Source: DATBSL01 sp963729875
GTDB taxonomy: Bacteria; Acidobacteriota; Vicinamibacteria; Fen-336
Assembly: GCA_963729875.1 (NCBI GenBank)
Contig: CAVSPR010000003.1
Coordinates: 62,001-126,000, forward strand
DNA: 64,000 nucleotides
Reading direction: 5' to 3'
Under the pieces are notes generated by a model. It saw only the letters and a list, made by a program, of their open reading frames with translations. It was not told where the DNA came from and did not search any database. This document shows positions 34,218 through 43,704 of this stretch, piece by piece. Position 1 is the stretch's first letter. Every line of letters begins with the position of its first letter. A program made the translations under genes and the position numbers.

Positions 34218-34757
34218 ATGCCCGACCAGACCGAGCACCCCGCACTCGAGGCCCTCCGCACGCGTCTCGCCGAGGAGGAAGCCGCCTACGCGGAGGTCCT
34301 GGCGGCCATCGACCGGCTGTCCGGGTTCACGCTGCCCGCGGAGGCGGCCCCGGAGGTCCGCGAGCGGCTCGAGCGGCTGAACGCGCTCTGGCCCGCTCCC
34401 CAGCGCCCGCCCCGGGGGGGCCTCGGGGGCGCCCTGCGGCAGCGCGCGTGGGACGCGGTGGCGCCGGCCCTCGAGCGGCAGGAGGCCTTCAACGCCGCCC
34501 TCGTCCAGCTGCTGAACGCGTACCTCGCGCAGGCGGACGAGCTGCACCGCCGGCTGCGCGAGCTGGCGGGCGCGCTCGTGGCCTACGCGCAGCGCGTGCA
34601 GCCGGTCGTGGACGCGCGCGACCGCGTGGCGACCGCGCTCGCCACCACCCGGTCGGAGCTGCTGCTGGAGGCCTTCGACCGGCGGCTCGAGGCGATCGGC
34701 CGACGGCTGGAGACGCTCGCCGCCGGGGCGGGCACGCCCGGAGCCGGGCGTCCCTAG
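34218..34757 (+). CDS. Helical coiled-coil hypothetical protein, 179 residues
   Basis: Almost entirely helical: an Ala/Glu/Arg/Leu-rich first helix (ALEALRTRLAEEEAAYAEVL), a proline-rich break near residue 65 (PAPQRPPRGG), then long amphipathic helices (FNAALVQLLNAYLAQADELHRRLREL). There is no signal peptide or membrane helix. GAAGAGG precedes the ATG. It ends 15 bases before the glycosyltransferase start. I do not recognise the family. A scaffold or membrane-surface anchor for the following enzyme is a guess from position alone. Confidence 0.65.
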   Translation: MPDQTEHPALEALRTRLAEEEAAYAEVLAAIDRLSGFTLPAEAAPEVRERLERLNALWPAPQRPPRGGLGGALRQRAWDAVAPALERQEAFNAALVQLLNAYLAQADELHRRLRELAGALVAYAQRVQPVVDARDRVATALATTRSELLLEAFDRRLEAIGRRLETLAAGAGTPGAGRP

Positions 34758-34771
34758 GGGGACCTCGGGCC

Positions 34772-36061
34772 TTGCGTCTCGCCTTCGTCTCGCCCCTGCC
34801 CCCCGTCCCGACCGGCGTGGCCGACTACGCGGCCGACGTGCTCGCGCTGCTCTCGCCCCGGCACGAGATCGAGCTGTTCTGCGCCCAGGCGGAGGCGGAC
34901 GCCGGCCGCCTCCCCGCGGGCGTGCCCCTGCACCCCGCGTCCGCGCTTCCCGACCGGCACCGCGCGCGCGCGTACGACCTCGTGGTCCACCAGATGGGCA
35001 ACGGGCCCGCCCACGACTTCCTCTACGCCGTGTTGTCCCGGGTCCCCGGCCTGCTCGTGCTCCACGACCTCGTCCTCCACCACGCGCGGGCGGCGCAGTT
35101 CCTCGAGGCGGGGCCCGTGCGCGCGTGGCGGGCCGACCCGGGGAGCACCGCCGCGCGCGAGGCCGCCCGAGCCCCGCTCGACGCGTGGCGGGCCGAGCTC
35201 GAGTACTCGTACCCCGGGCGCGGCGAGAGGCTGTTCGAGGCGCACCTGGGGACGGTCGGCGACCTCCTGCCCTATGCGTACCCGCTCTTCCGCATCCCGG
35301 TCGAGGCCTCGCGAGCGGTGGCCGTCCACAACGCCTTCATGGCCGACGCGGTCCGCGCCGAGGTGCCCGGGGCCCACGTCCTGCGCGTGGCGATGCCGGC
35401 CGTGGCCGAGCCCGTCGACGCGCGGGCCGTGCAGGCCCTGCGCTCACGCCTCGGTTTCGGGGCGGAGGACGTGGTCGTGGGCGCGTTCGGCCTGCTGACC
35501 CGGGAGAAGCGCATCGAGGCCGTGGGGGGGGCGGTGGCGGCGGCCGCGGCCCGGGACGGCCGGGTCCGCCTGCTCCTCGTGGGGCCGGTCCCCGACCCGG
35601 CCCGGCTCGAGGCCACGCTCGACCGCGTCGGCGTGCTCGGGCGGACGGTCGTGACCGGTCGGGTGCCGCTCGGCGATCTCGCGGCCCACATCGAGGCGGC
35701 CGACGTCGTGGCCCACCTGCGCTATCCCACCGCGCGCGAGACCTCCGCCGCGCTGCTGCGCGTGCTCGCCCAAGGCCGCCCCACGATCATCTCCGACCTC
35801 GAGCATCAGGCGGAGCTGCCGCAGGACGCGGTCGTGAGGGTGGGGATGACCGACGAGGGGAGCCAGCTCACCCGCGCGATTCTGCGCCTCGCCGCCGAGC
35901 CCGACACCCGGCGGACGCTCGGGGCGGCGGCGGCGCGCTTCGTCCAGCGGGAGAACTCGCCCTCGCGGGTGCGGGAGAGCTGGGAAGAAGCGCTCGAGCG
36001 GGCGCGCCGCCTCCCGGACCCGCGGCCCGGGGACTGGCCGCCGCACTGGCCCCGGCCCTAG
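34772..36061 (+). CDS. Glycosyltransferase family 4-like protein
   Basis: A 429-residue GT-B fold enzyme. The N-terminal lobe is LRLAFVSPLPPVPTGVADYAADVL, VLHDLVLHHARAAQF lies mid-way, and the C-terminal donor lobe has VVVGAFGLLTREKRIEAV, LLLVGPVPDP, and the ETSAALLRVLAQGRPTIISD block where the donor phosphate and sugar bind. A TTG start at 34772 is the only reasonable choice, with GGGGG 10 bases upstream. Acceptor and sugar are unknown. The stop shares CTAG with the convergent PilZ gene. Confidence 0.82.
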   Translation: MRLAFVSPLPPVPTGVADYAADVLALLSPRHEIELFCAQAEADAGRLPAGVPLHPASALPDRHRARAYDLVVHQMGNGPAHDFLYAVLSRVPGLLVLHDLVLHHARAAQFLEAGPVRAWRADPGSTAAREAARAPLDAWRAELEYSYPGRGERLFEAHLGTVGDLLPYAYPLFRIPVEASRAVAVHNAFMADAVRAEVPGAHVLRVAMPAVAEPVDARAVQALRSRLGFGAEDVVVGAFGLLTREKRIEAVGGAVAAAAARDGRVRLLLVGPVPDPARLEATLDRVGVLGRTVVTGRVPLGDLAAHIEAADVVAHLRYPTARETSAALLRVLAQGRPTIISDLEHQAELPQDAVVRVGMTDEGSQLTRAILRLAAEPDTRRTLGAAAARFVQRENSPSRVRESWEEALERARRLPDPRPGDWPPHWPRP

Positions 36062-36417
36062 GCCCGCCCCTTCGCCCGGGGCCCCAGGGCGCGCTCCAGG
36101 CGCGCCCGCGCGGTCGCATCGAGCTCCACGAACTGAACGCCCACGCCCCACGCCCGACGGCGCCCATGCGAGCGCGGCACGCACTCGCGCACCGTGGCGT
36201 CGACGTCGGCGCGCTCTCCGCCCACCACGAGGCGCAGGTGAACCGTCGAGTCCGGGGCGAGGGGGACCGGGGCCTCGAGCATGAGGCCCCCGGGCCCGAT
36301 GTTGACGAGCCGCGAGCCGACGACGAGCACCGGCTCCGACAGGTCCCCCGGCTCGAGCCGGGGAGCCCGGCGACGCTCCACACCGTTCGGCCCGTTGGGC
36401 CGGCGCGATGCGATCAC
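36058..36417 (-). CDS. PilZ-domain protein, possible cyclic-di-GMP receptor
   Basis: A 119-residue single-domain protein. It has the N-terminal arginine-rich loop ERRRAPRLEP (RxxxR motif) and a degenerate second motif NIGPGG in place of the usual D/N-x-S-x-x-G. GVGVQFVELDATARARLERAL is the closing strand and helix. PilZ domains bind cyclic di-GMP, but the changed second motif makes binding uncertain. GTG overlaps the stop of the SUMF gene, so the two are co-translated. Confidence 0.78.
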   Translation of the reverse strand: MIASRRPNGPNGVERRRAPRLEPGDLSEPVLVVGSRLVNIGPGGLMLEAPVPLAPDSTVHLRLVVGGERADVDATVRECVPRSHGRRRAWGVGVQFVELDATARARLERALGPRAKGRA

Positions 36418-37136
36418 GGGACCTCGCGGGCCACTCGGAAGCCGAAGTCGGCGGCGCGCGTCTGGGGAGGCAGGCCCCCGCGGGCCGACAGGAGGACGTC
36501 GCCCACGTGGCGTCGCCAGGAGCCGCCCCGGGTCACGCGCCTCTCGCCCGACTCCGCCCCCCGCGGGTCGTAGCGGCGCGTCGCGCGGTACGCGTCCGCG
36601 GCATACCAGTCGTGGCACCACTCGTGGACGACCGTGCCCACGTCCAGCAGGCCGTAGCCGTTGGCCGTTCCCCGACCCACCGGCCACGGACCCGAGAGCG
36701 GCGGCTCCGGCACCTCGCCGTGCGGCACGCCCCAGCCCCAGGGCGTCGCGGCTCCCTGCAGGCCGCCGCGGGCCGCGTGCTCCCACTCCGCTTCCGTGGG
36801 AAGGCGCCAGTGGCCGCCGAGCGTCTCCCCGAGCCAGTAGCAGTAGGCCATCGCCTCGAACCAGGTCACCCCCACCACGGGCTGCTGGGGATCCCAGAAC
36901 GCGGAGTCCCTCCACCACGGCGGCTCAGGCGCCCGACCCGCGGCGAGGAACCAGGCGTACTCCATGTTGGTCACGGGTGCGCGGCCCATGCGCAGGGGAC
37001 GCACCTCTGCCTCGTGAGCCGGCCGCTCGTCCGGCCGGCCCTCCTCCGAGCCCATGAGGAAACGCCCTCCCGGGATGAACACCGTGAAGGGCGCGAGGAT
37101 GGAGTTTCGACCTGGGGTCAGGGCTGCAACTGCCAT
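36414..37136 (-). CDS. Formylglycine-generating-enzyme (SUMF1)-family protein
   Basis: A 240-residue SUMF/FGE-sulfatase fold protein: FTVFIPGGRFLMGSEEG, PVVGVTWFEAMAYCYWLGE, WRLPTEAEWEHAARGG and RVTRGGSWRRH followed by FGFRVARE. The active-site cysteine pair of true formylglycine-generating enzymes is not present, so it is probably an ergothioneine/EgtB-like, ligand-binding or structural member. There is no signal peptide. AGGGAG is 6 bases before the ATG. It is coupled to the PilZ protein. No sulfatase gene of the classical type is next to it. Confidence 0.85.
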   Translation of the reverse strand: MAVAALTPGRNSILAPFTVFIPGGRFLMGSEEGRPDERPAHEAEVRPLRMGRAPVTNMEYAWFLAAGRAPEPPWWRDSAFWDPQQPVVGVTWFEAMAYCYWLGETLGGHWRLPTEAEWEHAARGGLQGAATPWGWGVPHGEVPEPPLSGPWPVGRGTANGYGLLDVGTVVHEWCHDWYAADAYRATRRYDPRGAESGERRVTRGGSWRRHVGDVLLSARGGLPPQTRAADFGFRVAREVP

Positions 37137-37163
37137 TGATCACTCCCTATACGAAACACGGAT

Positions 37164-37192
37164 ACTGTACCGGAAGTCTCTTGCAGTCTCAA
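37164..37192 (-). promoter_or_regulatory. Promoter of the SUMF-PilZ pair
   Basis: TTGAGA (37192-37187), 17 bases, TACAGT (37169-37164) on the minus strand, in an unusually AT-rich divergent region. Confidence 0.55.
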
Positions 37193-37208
37193 CTGGAAGA
37201 ATCTTGTT

Positions 37209-37238
37209 TTGACAGCCAGTTACACTGCATAATATGAC
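37209..37238 (+). promoter_or_regulatory. Promoter of the M28-like gene
   Basis: TTGACA (37209-37214), a perfect -35 box, with TATGAC (37233-37238, 18 bases away) or TAATAT (37230-37235) as -10. A GTCTCAA / TTGAGAC inverted repeat (37186-37192 and 37246-37252) brackets it and overlaps the divergent -35. Confidence 0.55.
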
Positions 37239-37282
37239 ACGTCACTTGAGACTCGTCTAGGAAAAAGTGAGGGGAGCGAACG

Positions 37283-38191
37283 ATGCGCCTCCTGCTGGCA
37301 GGTACCTTGGCGGCCGCCACCGCGGCCGGGCTGGCCATGATCCGACCGGCCATCCTGACGGACGAGGAGAGGACCGCGGCGCGCGCGATCCAGGCAGGCA
37401 GGATGCGGGCCGATGTCCGCTTCCTCTCGAGCGATGAGCTGAGGGACCATGCGCCGGGGTCGGCGGGGGACCGTCTCGTGCGCGCCTACCTGTCGTCCCG
37501 CCTCGAGGCGATCGGGCTCGCGCCCGGCGCGGCGGGTGAATCGTGGGAGCAGGCGATCGAGTTCGGAGGCCACAAGCGCAGCGCGAACGTCATCGGACGC
37601 CTGGAGGGCCGCGACCCCGAGCTGCACCGCGAGGCGGTCGTCTATTCCGCGCACCTCAGCCGGGCCTTCGACGGCGCGGCGGGCCTGGCCGCCCTGCTGG
37701 CAGTGGCCGAGGCGTTCGCCGCGCTGCCCCGGCAGCCACGGCGGTCCGTCCTGTTCGCGGCGGTGGTGGACGAGCAGCAGGGGCTCCCCGGCGCAACGCT
37801 CCTGGCGAGCAGGCCCCCGGCCCCGGTGGAGCGCTTCGTCGCCCACCTCGATCTCGACGGGGCGGGCCTGCAGGGACACCCGCGCGAGGTGCCGGTGATC
37901 GGCCTCGGCAGGTCATCCCTCGATGGCTGGATTCGCACGCTCGCGGAGGCCCAGGAGCGCACGGTGGCGCCGGAGGCGCTCCCGGACGAGGGGAACTGTC
38001 ACCCCTCGAGCCGCCTGAGCTTCGCTCGTGCCGGTGTGCCCACGGCCTGCCTGGGCGCGGGGACGGACGTCGAGGACGTACAGCTCGCCTTCTTCCTCGG
38101 CGCGAAGGTGGCCGAGGCGCCCCTCGCCCCGGTCGGCCAGCCGGTCGAGGGGCTCGACCCGGCCGTCCTCGCCGCCGACCAGCGGCGGTGA
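37283..38191 (+). CDS. Secreted or membrane-anchored M28-like peptidase with degraded metal site
   Basis: A 302-residue product with an N-terminal hydrophobic segment (LLLAGTLAAATAAGLAMI) and an M28/Zn-peptidase fold: RSANVIGRLEG, YSAHLSRAFDGAAGLAALLAVAEAF, FAAVVDEQQGLPGA and AHLDLDGAG. Against the family, the HxD motif reads H124-L-S and the Glu-Glu pair reads Glu164-Gln165. Asp130 and Asp190 remain. At least one zinc ligand is therefore lost, and it is probably not a normal aminopeptidase. GAGGGGAG precedes the ATG. It stands alone between divergent and convergent units. Confidence 0.75.
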   Translation: MRLLLAGTLAAATAAGLAMIRPAILTDEERTAARAIQAGRMRADVRFLSSDELRDHAPGSAGDRLVRAYLSSRLEAIGLAPGAAGESWEQAIEFGGHKRSANVIGRLEGRDPELHREAVVYSAHLSRAFDGAAGLAALLAVAEAFAALPRQPRRSVLFAAVVDEQQGLPGATLLASRPPAPVERFVAHLDLDGAGLQGHPREVPVIGLGRSSLDGWIRTLAEAQERTVAPEALPDEGNCHPSSRLSFARAGVPTACLGAGTDVEDVQLAFFLGAKVAEAPLAPVGQPVEGLDPAVLAADQRR

Positions 38192-38241
38192 GGCGTGCGC
38201 GCCCTGCCTTCTCCCCCTGCGGGCGAGGCGCTGGTGCGGGA

Positions 38242-39527
<1,286 letters not shown>

Positions 39528-39531
<4 letters not shown>

Positions 39532-40460
39532 GACGCCGCCTCCGCGCTCCCGCCGAGGAGCAGGTACAGCACCGCCATCCGCACCGCCACCCCGTTCGTG
39601 ACCTGGTCGAGGATGACCGAGTACGGTCCGTCCGCCACCTCGCTCGCGATCTCGACCCCGCGGTTCATGGGCCCGGGGTGCATGATGAGCACGTCCTTTT
39701 TCGCCCGCCGCACCCGCTCCTCGGTCAGCCCGAAGTGGCGGTGGTACTCCCGGGTCGTCGGGAAGAAGCCGCCCGACATCCGCTCGAGCTGGATGCGCAG
39801 CATCATGATCACGTCCGCGCCCTCCACCGCCTCGTCGATCCGGTACGTGACGGGGGCGATCCGCTCGATCCCGAGCGGGACGAGGGTGGGCGGGGCGGAG
39901 AGCACGACCGAGGCCCCCATCTTCGAGAGGAGCAGAAGGTTCGAGCGGGCCACCCGGCTGTGGAGGATGTCCCCGACGATGGCGACCCGCAGGCCCTTGA
40001 GCCGCCCCCTCTTCTGCCGCATGGTGAGCGCGTCGAGGAGCGCCTGCGTCGGGTGCTCGTGCGCGCCGTCGCCCGCGTTGACGACCGCGAAGCGGCAGTG
40101 GCGGGCGAGGAAGTGCGGGGCCCCGGAGCTCGAGTGCCGCATGACGACCATGTCCGGGTTCATGGCCTCGAGGTTCTTCGCGGTGTCGAGGAGGGTCTCC
40201 CCCTTCGTCACGCTCGACGCCGCGGTCGCGATGGACAGCGAGTCCGCGGACAGCACGCGCTCCGCCACCTCGAAGGACGAGCGGGTGCGGGTCGAGGCCT
40301 CGTAGAAGAGGTTGATGACCGTCTTGCCCCGCAGCGCCGGGACCTTCTTGATCGGCCGGTCCAGGATCTCCTTCAGGCCGTCCGCGGTGTCGAGGATCGT
40401 CTGGATCTCCGGCGGCTCGAGGGGCTCGATCCCCAGGAGGTGCCGGTGGGGAAAGCTCAT
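39528..40460 (-). CDS. pyrB: Aspartate carbamoyltransferase catalytic subunit
   Basis: Joins carbamoyl phosphate to aspartate. The 310-residue product has the carbamoyl phosphate loop EASTRTRSSFE, the HPTQALLDA motif, MLRIQLERM and MHPGPMNRG. No pyrI regulatory subunit is present, and the dihydroorotase next to it is catalytically complete. It overlaps pyrR by four bases (ATGA). Confidence 0.97.
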
Positions 40461-41044
40461 CGCTTCCTCCGCGGCGCGGGGCGCGGGGCGCGGCGCGGCT
40501 TCGTCGGCGGGTCCGGCTTCACCAGCACCACCTCGTCCCGTCCGTCCTCCTCGCGCAGGAGCACCTGCACGGCCTCCTCGCGGGCGGTCGCGAGCGTCCG
40601 CCCGACGTAGTCGGCACGGATCGGCAGCTCGCGGTGGCCCCGGTCGACGAGGACGGCGAGCTCGATGCGCGCCGGGCGGCCGAAGTCGATGAGCTGGTCG
40701 AGGGCGGCGCGGACCGTGCGCCCGGTGAAGAGCACGTCGTCCACGATGACGACGGTGCGCGCGTCGATCGAGAACAGGATGTCGGTGCCCTTCGTGATGG
40801 GCTGCGCCGCGAGGCTCGTGAAGTCGTCCCGGTAGAGCGAGATGTCGAGGGCGCCGAGGACGGGCGCCGAACCCGCCGCCTCGCCGATGAGGCGGGCGAG
40901 CCTCCGAGCGAGAGGCACCCCGCCCCTGCGCACGCCGACGAGGGCGAGGCGCTTCACGTCGGGATGACGCTCCAGGATCTCGTGCGCGATGCGCGAGAGG
41001 GTCCGGGCCATGCGGCCCGCGTCCATCAGGGTGACACTCGCCAA
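40457..41044 (-). CDS. pyrR: PyrR-family regulator / uracil phosphoribosyltransferase
   Basis: A 195-residue type I phosphoribosyltransferase with the PRPP motif TVVIVDDVLFTGRTVRAAL and SLYRDDFTSL, as in PyrR. In Bacillus it binds pyr mRNA leaders to end transcription. An added basic Pro/Arg tail (KPRRAPRPAPRRKR), not in the Bacillus protein, could help bind nucleic acid. Start is TTG at 41044 or ATG at 41026. TAGCAT ends 9 bases before the TTG, which leaves no leader for PyrR-type attenuation of its own operon. Transcriptional attenuation is thus unlikely here. Confidence 0.92.
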   Translation of the reverse strand: MASVTLMDAGRMARTLSRIAHEILERHPDVKRLALVGVRRGGVPLARRLARLIGEAAGSAPVLGALDISLYRDDFTSLAAQPITKGTDILFSIDARTVVIVDDVLFTGRTVRAALDQLIDFGRPARIELAVLVDRGHRELPIRADYVGRTLATAREEAVQVLLREEDGRDEVVLVKPDPPTKPRRAPRPAPRRKR

Positions 41045-41053
41045 GGCGGGCGC

Positions 41054-41082
41054 ATGCTACCGCGGCGCACCCCCGCGGACAA
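41054..41082 (-). promoter_or_regulatory. Promoter of pyrR-pyrB-pyrC
   Basis: TTGTCC (41082-41077), 17 bases, TAGCAT (41059-41054) on the minus strand. The predicted start point coincides with the TTG start codon at 41044. Confidence 0.5.
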
Positions 41083-41114
41083 GCACCCCGCGACGGGGAC
41101 GCCCCACGGCGCCG

Positions 41115-41804
41115 TCAGCCGAGGATGGCGAGGAGGCCGGCGGCCGTGTCCGAGAAGTCCGGGACGAGCGCGTCCGGGGAAGCCTCAGCGAGGGTCGCGG
41201 GCGGCGTCTTCCCCGTCGACACCGCCACCGCGCGCACCCCGACCTCGCGGCCGCACAGGACGTCGTGGACCGAGTCCCCGACGATAACCGTGTCCTCCCC
41301 CTCGAATGCGACGCCGGTCGCGTCGCGCGCCCGGGCGAGCGCGACCACGGGCAGCCGGTAGCGGTCCTCGTCGTCCGAGCCGAAGGCCCCGAAGTCGAAG
41401 AAGCGGTTCGCACCGATCGGCTCGAGCTTCAGGCGGGCACAGGGCTCGAGGTTGCCGGTGAGCAGGCCGAGCCGGACGCCCGGCTGCCGCTCGAGCGACT
41501 CGAGCAGGGCGAGGACGCCCGGCTTCGGCCGCACGTGCTCCGGCCGGATCCAGTCCGCCAGGCGCGAGGAGTAGCGCTCCAGGGCGAGGGGGCGGAGCTC
41601 GTCGATGGCCGCGTCGCCGAGGCCGGCCCCGCGCATCAGCTCGCGCACGATCTGGGGGTCCGTCTTGCCGGAGTAGTCGAAGCCGGCGGCCGGCCCGGCG
41701 GTGCCGAAGGTCTCCACGAGGGCCGCCTCGAGGGCCCGGGCCGAGATCCCTCCGGCGGAGAGCAGCGTCCCGTCGATGTCGAAGAGGACCAGCCGCGGCC
41801 TCAA
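41115..41804 (-). CDS. HAD-superfamily hydrolase, phosphoglycolate-phosphatase-like
   Basis: A 229-residue HAD phosphatase with a helical cap. Motif I is LVLFDIDGTLL (the nucleophile and acid aspartates), motif II is LGLLTGNLE and motif IV is TVIVGDSVHDVLCG. KLEPIGANRFFDFGAFGSDD is typical of the phosphoglycolate phosphatase or haloacid group. TTG at 41804 overlaps the stop of the phosphodiesterase gene (TTGA) with AGGAG 5 bases upstream. Substrate not assignable from sequence alone. Confidence 0.83.
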   Translation of the reverse strand: MRPRLVLFDIDGTLLSAGGISARALEAALVETFGTAGPAAGFDYSGKTDPQIVRELMRGAGLGDAAIDELRPLALERYSSRLADWIRPEHVRPKPGVLALLESLERQPGVRLGLLTGNLEPCARLKLEPIGANRFFDFGAFGSDDEDRYRLPVVALARARDATGVAFEGEDTVIVGDSVHDVLCGREVGVRAVAVSTGKTPPATLAEASPDALVPDFSDTAAGLLAILG

Positions 41805-43633
41805 CGAAGCTCCTCCGAGAGCGGCGGCAGGTCGTCGAGAGCCGCGCCGGGGACGGCCGGGGCCACCGCGAGGCCCTCGTAGCTGGGGATGAAGGTGACG
41901 GGGTGCTGCTGCGCGAAAGCGGGCTCGAGGATCTCGGTCAGGACCCGGCCCTCCATGTCGCGGGCCACGGGGAGCCCCAGCAGGTAGAGGAGCGTCGGGG
42001 CCACGTCGAGGACCGAGGCGTCCTGGGGGATAGCCCCGGGCCGGATCCCCTCGCCGGCGAGGAGCAGGACGCCGTCGGGTGCGCCCCCGTGGGAGGCGGC
42101 GCCGACGGCGGTCCCGGTCAGCGTGCCCACCAGGCGGCGCCACAGCGGTGTCGGCGTGAGGCCGTAGCCCGAGAGGACCACGAGCACGTCCCCGGGGCCG
42201 AGGTCCCGCTCGACGTCCCCGACCCAGCGCTCGAGGAGGGCGGCGTATCGCTCCAGCACGCGCCCGTAGTGGCGCGCCTCCGTGGAGGCCACGTCGCCGA
42301 AGGCCTCGGGGTGCGCGTAACGGTAGAACACGTGCCCCGCGAGGTCGTAGCCGTGGAACGAGATCACGAGGAGCGAGGGGGAGTAGGCCCGGCGCAGCAC
42401 ATCTGCGGCCCGGGAGTAGGTCAGGTCGGGGGCCAGGGCGTCCTCGGCCAGCCCGCGAAGCCGCGGGTCCTCGAGCGCCGTCGTCGCGGGCGGCTCCGGG
42501 TCCGCCAGGTCCGCGAGGAGGGCGGGGTCGAGGTCCCGCGGCCCCACGGCGCGCGCGGCGATCTCGGCGAGCAGGTCGCGGGGGAAGACCGTGCCCGCGG
42601 CCCGCGCCGGGTCGTCGCGGAGGAGGTGGAAGTACGGGGAGACCACGAAGCCGCGAATGGCCTCGGGCGGGTGCGTGCCCCAGACCCGCACGAGGCCGGT
42701 GGGCATGCCGAAGGCGTCGAGGACGTTCCACAGGGCGCGGCACCGCCTCGAGGTGGAGGCGGCGGGGCGGCGGGACACGAGGCCAGCGCGCTCGAGCACG
42801 CCCACCAGCGTTCCCTTGGGAAGCAGCGTCCACTCGCTGTCGGAGCCCCGCAGCCGGTAGCTCGACCCGCTGCGCACCCCGTGGTCCCGCGGCAGGCGTC
42901 CGGTCATGAGCGTCGTCCACACCGGGGGGCCCTCGGCGGGCCGCACCGTCGCGAGCGGCCCGAAGGCGCCCCGGCGCGCGAGGCGGGCGAAGGCCGGAAC
43001 GCCACCGCCGGCCGGCGGCGAGAGGCTCGCCGGGGACAGGCCGTCGATTCCCACCACGACGACGCGCCGCGCCGGGGGGCCGGCGTCGAGCTGCACCGGA
43101 ACCGGCGGCGGCACCGGCACCGGCACCGGCCGCAGGGCGAGCGGCACCGCCAGCGCCAGGCCGGGGGCCAGGACCGCGAGCGCCGCCGCGAGGGGGCGCT
43201 CGTGGCGCGGGAACAAGGCCATGTCGAGGCCGATGGCCAAGAAGACCACCGCGGCACCGCTCACCGCGACGGCGGAGACGGCGAGCGACCGCAGGGCCTC
43301 GAGGGGCAGGGCGTGGCGGTAGGCGAGGAGGTTGTGCCAGTACAGCGTGCCCGCCACCGCGAGGGCGACGAAGGCGAGCGAGGCGAAGAAGGGCCGGCCG
43401 GCGATGACGGGGCGGAACGGGCGGGGCCACCAGCGCACGGCGGTGGCCACGGCGGCCAGGAGGACGAGCGCGACCGTGCCCAGCGCGGCCCACGGCAGGA
43501 AGAAGCAGAGGACGAGCGCCGGGGCCTCGCGGCGGAGCTCGAGCCCGGGGTTCAGGTAGAGGGTGAGCGTGCACAAGGCGATCGCCCCGATCGAGGCGGC
43601 GATGCCCGCGCTGCCCAGGGTCTTCCTCCGCAC
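41801..43633 (-). CDS. Membrane-anchored type I phosphodiesterase / nucleotide pyrophosphatase-like protein
   Basis: A 610-residue protein. About five membrane helices occupy the first 170 residues, then an extracytoplasmic alkaline-phosphatase-superfamily domain. That domain has VVVVGIDGLS (metal Asp), PVWTTLMTGRLPRDHG with the likely Thr nucleophile, ISFHGYDLAGHVFYRYAHP and VLSGYGLTPT, plus a C-terminal VAPTLLYLLGLPVARDMEGR. The last block is typical of phosphodiesterases and lipid-linked transferases in this fold. It may trim or transfer phosphate groups at the envelope. GTG 43633 has TACGCT 8 bases upstream, so it may be leaderless. Confidence 0.83.
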   Translation of the reverse strand: MRRKTLGSAGIAASIGAIALCTLTLYLNPGLELRREAPALVLCFFLPWAALGTVALVLLAAVATAVRWWPRPFRPVIAGRPFFASLAFVALAVAGTLYWHNLLAYRHALPLEALRSLAVSAVAVSGAAVVFLAIGLDMALFPRHERPLAAALAVLAPGLALAVPLALRPVPVPVPPPVPVQLDAGPPARRVVVVGIDGLSPASLSPPAGGGVPAFARLARRGAFGPLATVRPAEGPPVWTTLMTGRLPRDHGVRSGSSYRLRGSDSEWTLLPKGTLVGVLERAGLVSRRPAASTSRRCRALWNVLDAFGMPTGLVRVWGTHPPEAIRGFVVSPYFHLLRDDPARAAGTVFPRDLLAEIAARAVGPRDLDPALLADLADPEPPATTALEDPRLRGLAEDALAPDLTYSRAADVLRRAYSPSLLVISFHGYDLAGHVFYRYAHPEAFGDVASTEARHYGRVLERYAALLERWVGDVERDLGPGDVLVVLSGYGLTPTPLWRRLVGTLTGTAVGAASHGGAPDGVLLLAGEGIRPGAIPQDASVLDVAPTLLYLLGLPVARDMEGRVLTEILEPAFAQQHPVTFIPSYEGLAVAPAVPGAALDDLPPLSEELR

Positions 43634-43641
43634 GACCCGAG

Positions 43642-43647
43642 AGCGTA
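43642..43647 (-). promoter_or_regulatory. -10 box of the phosphodiesterase-HAD pair
   Basis: TACGCT on the minus strand ends 8 bases before the GTG at 43633. No -35 match is seen. Confidence 0.4.
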
Positions 43648-43668
43648 TCCGATTCGCGGCGGCTGCGG

Positions 43669-43697
43669 TCGACGCCCCCGTCGGGGGCGGGTATGAT
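43669..43697 (+). promoter_or_regulatory. Promoter of pyrK-pyrD-pyrF
   Basis: TCGACG (43669-43674), 17 bases, TATGAT (43692-43697). Only 7 bases separate it from the ATG at 43705, so the message is predicted to be leaderless. Confidence 0.55.
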
Positions 43698-43704
43698 CGC
43701 CTCG

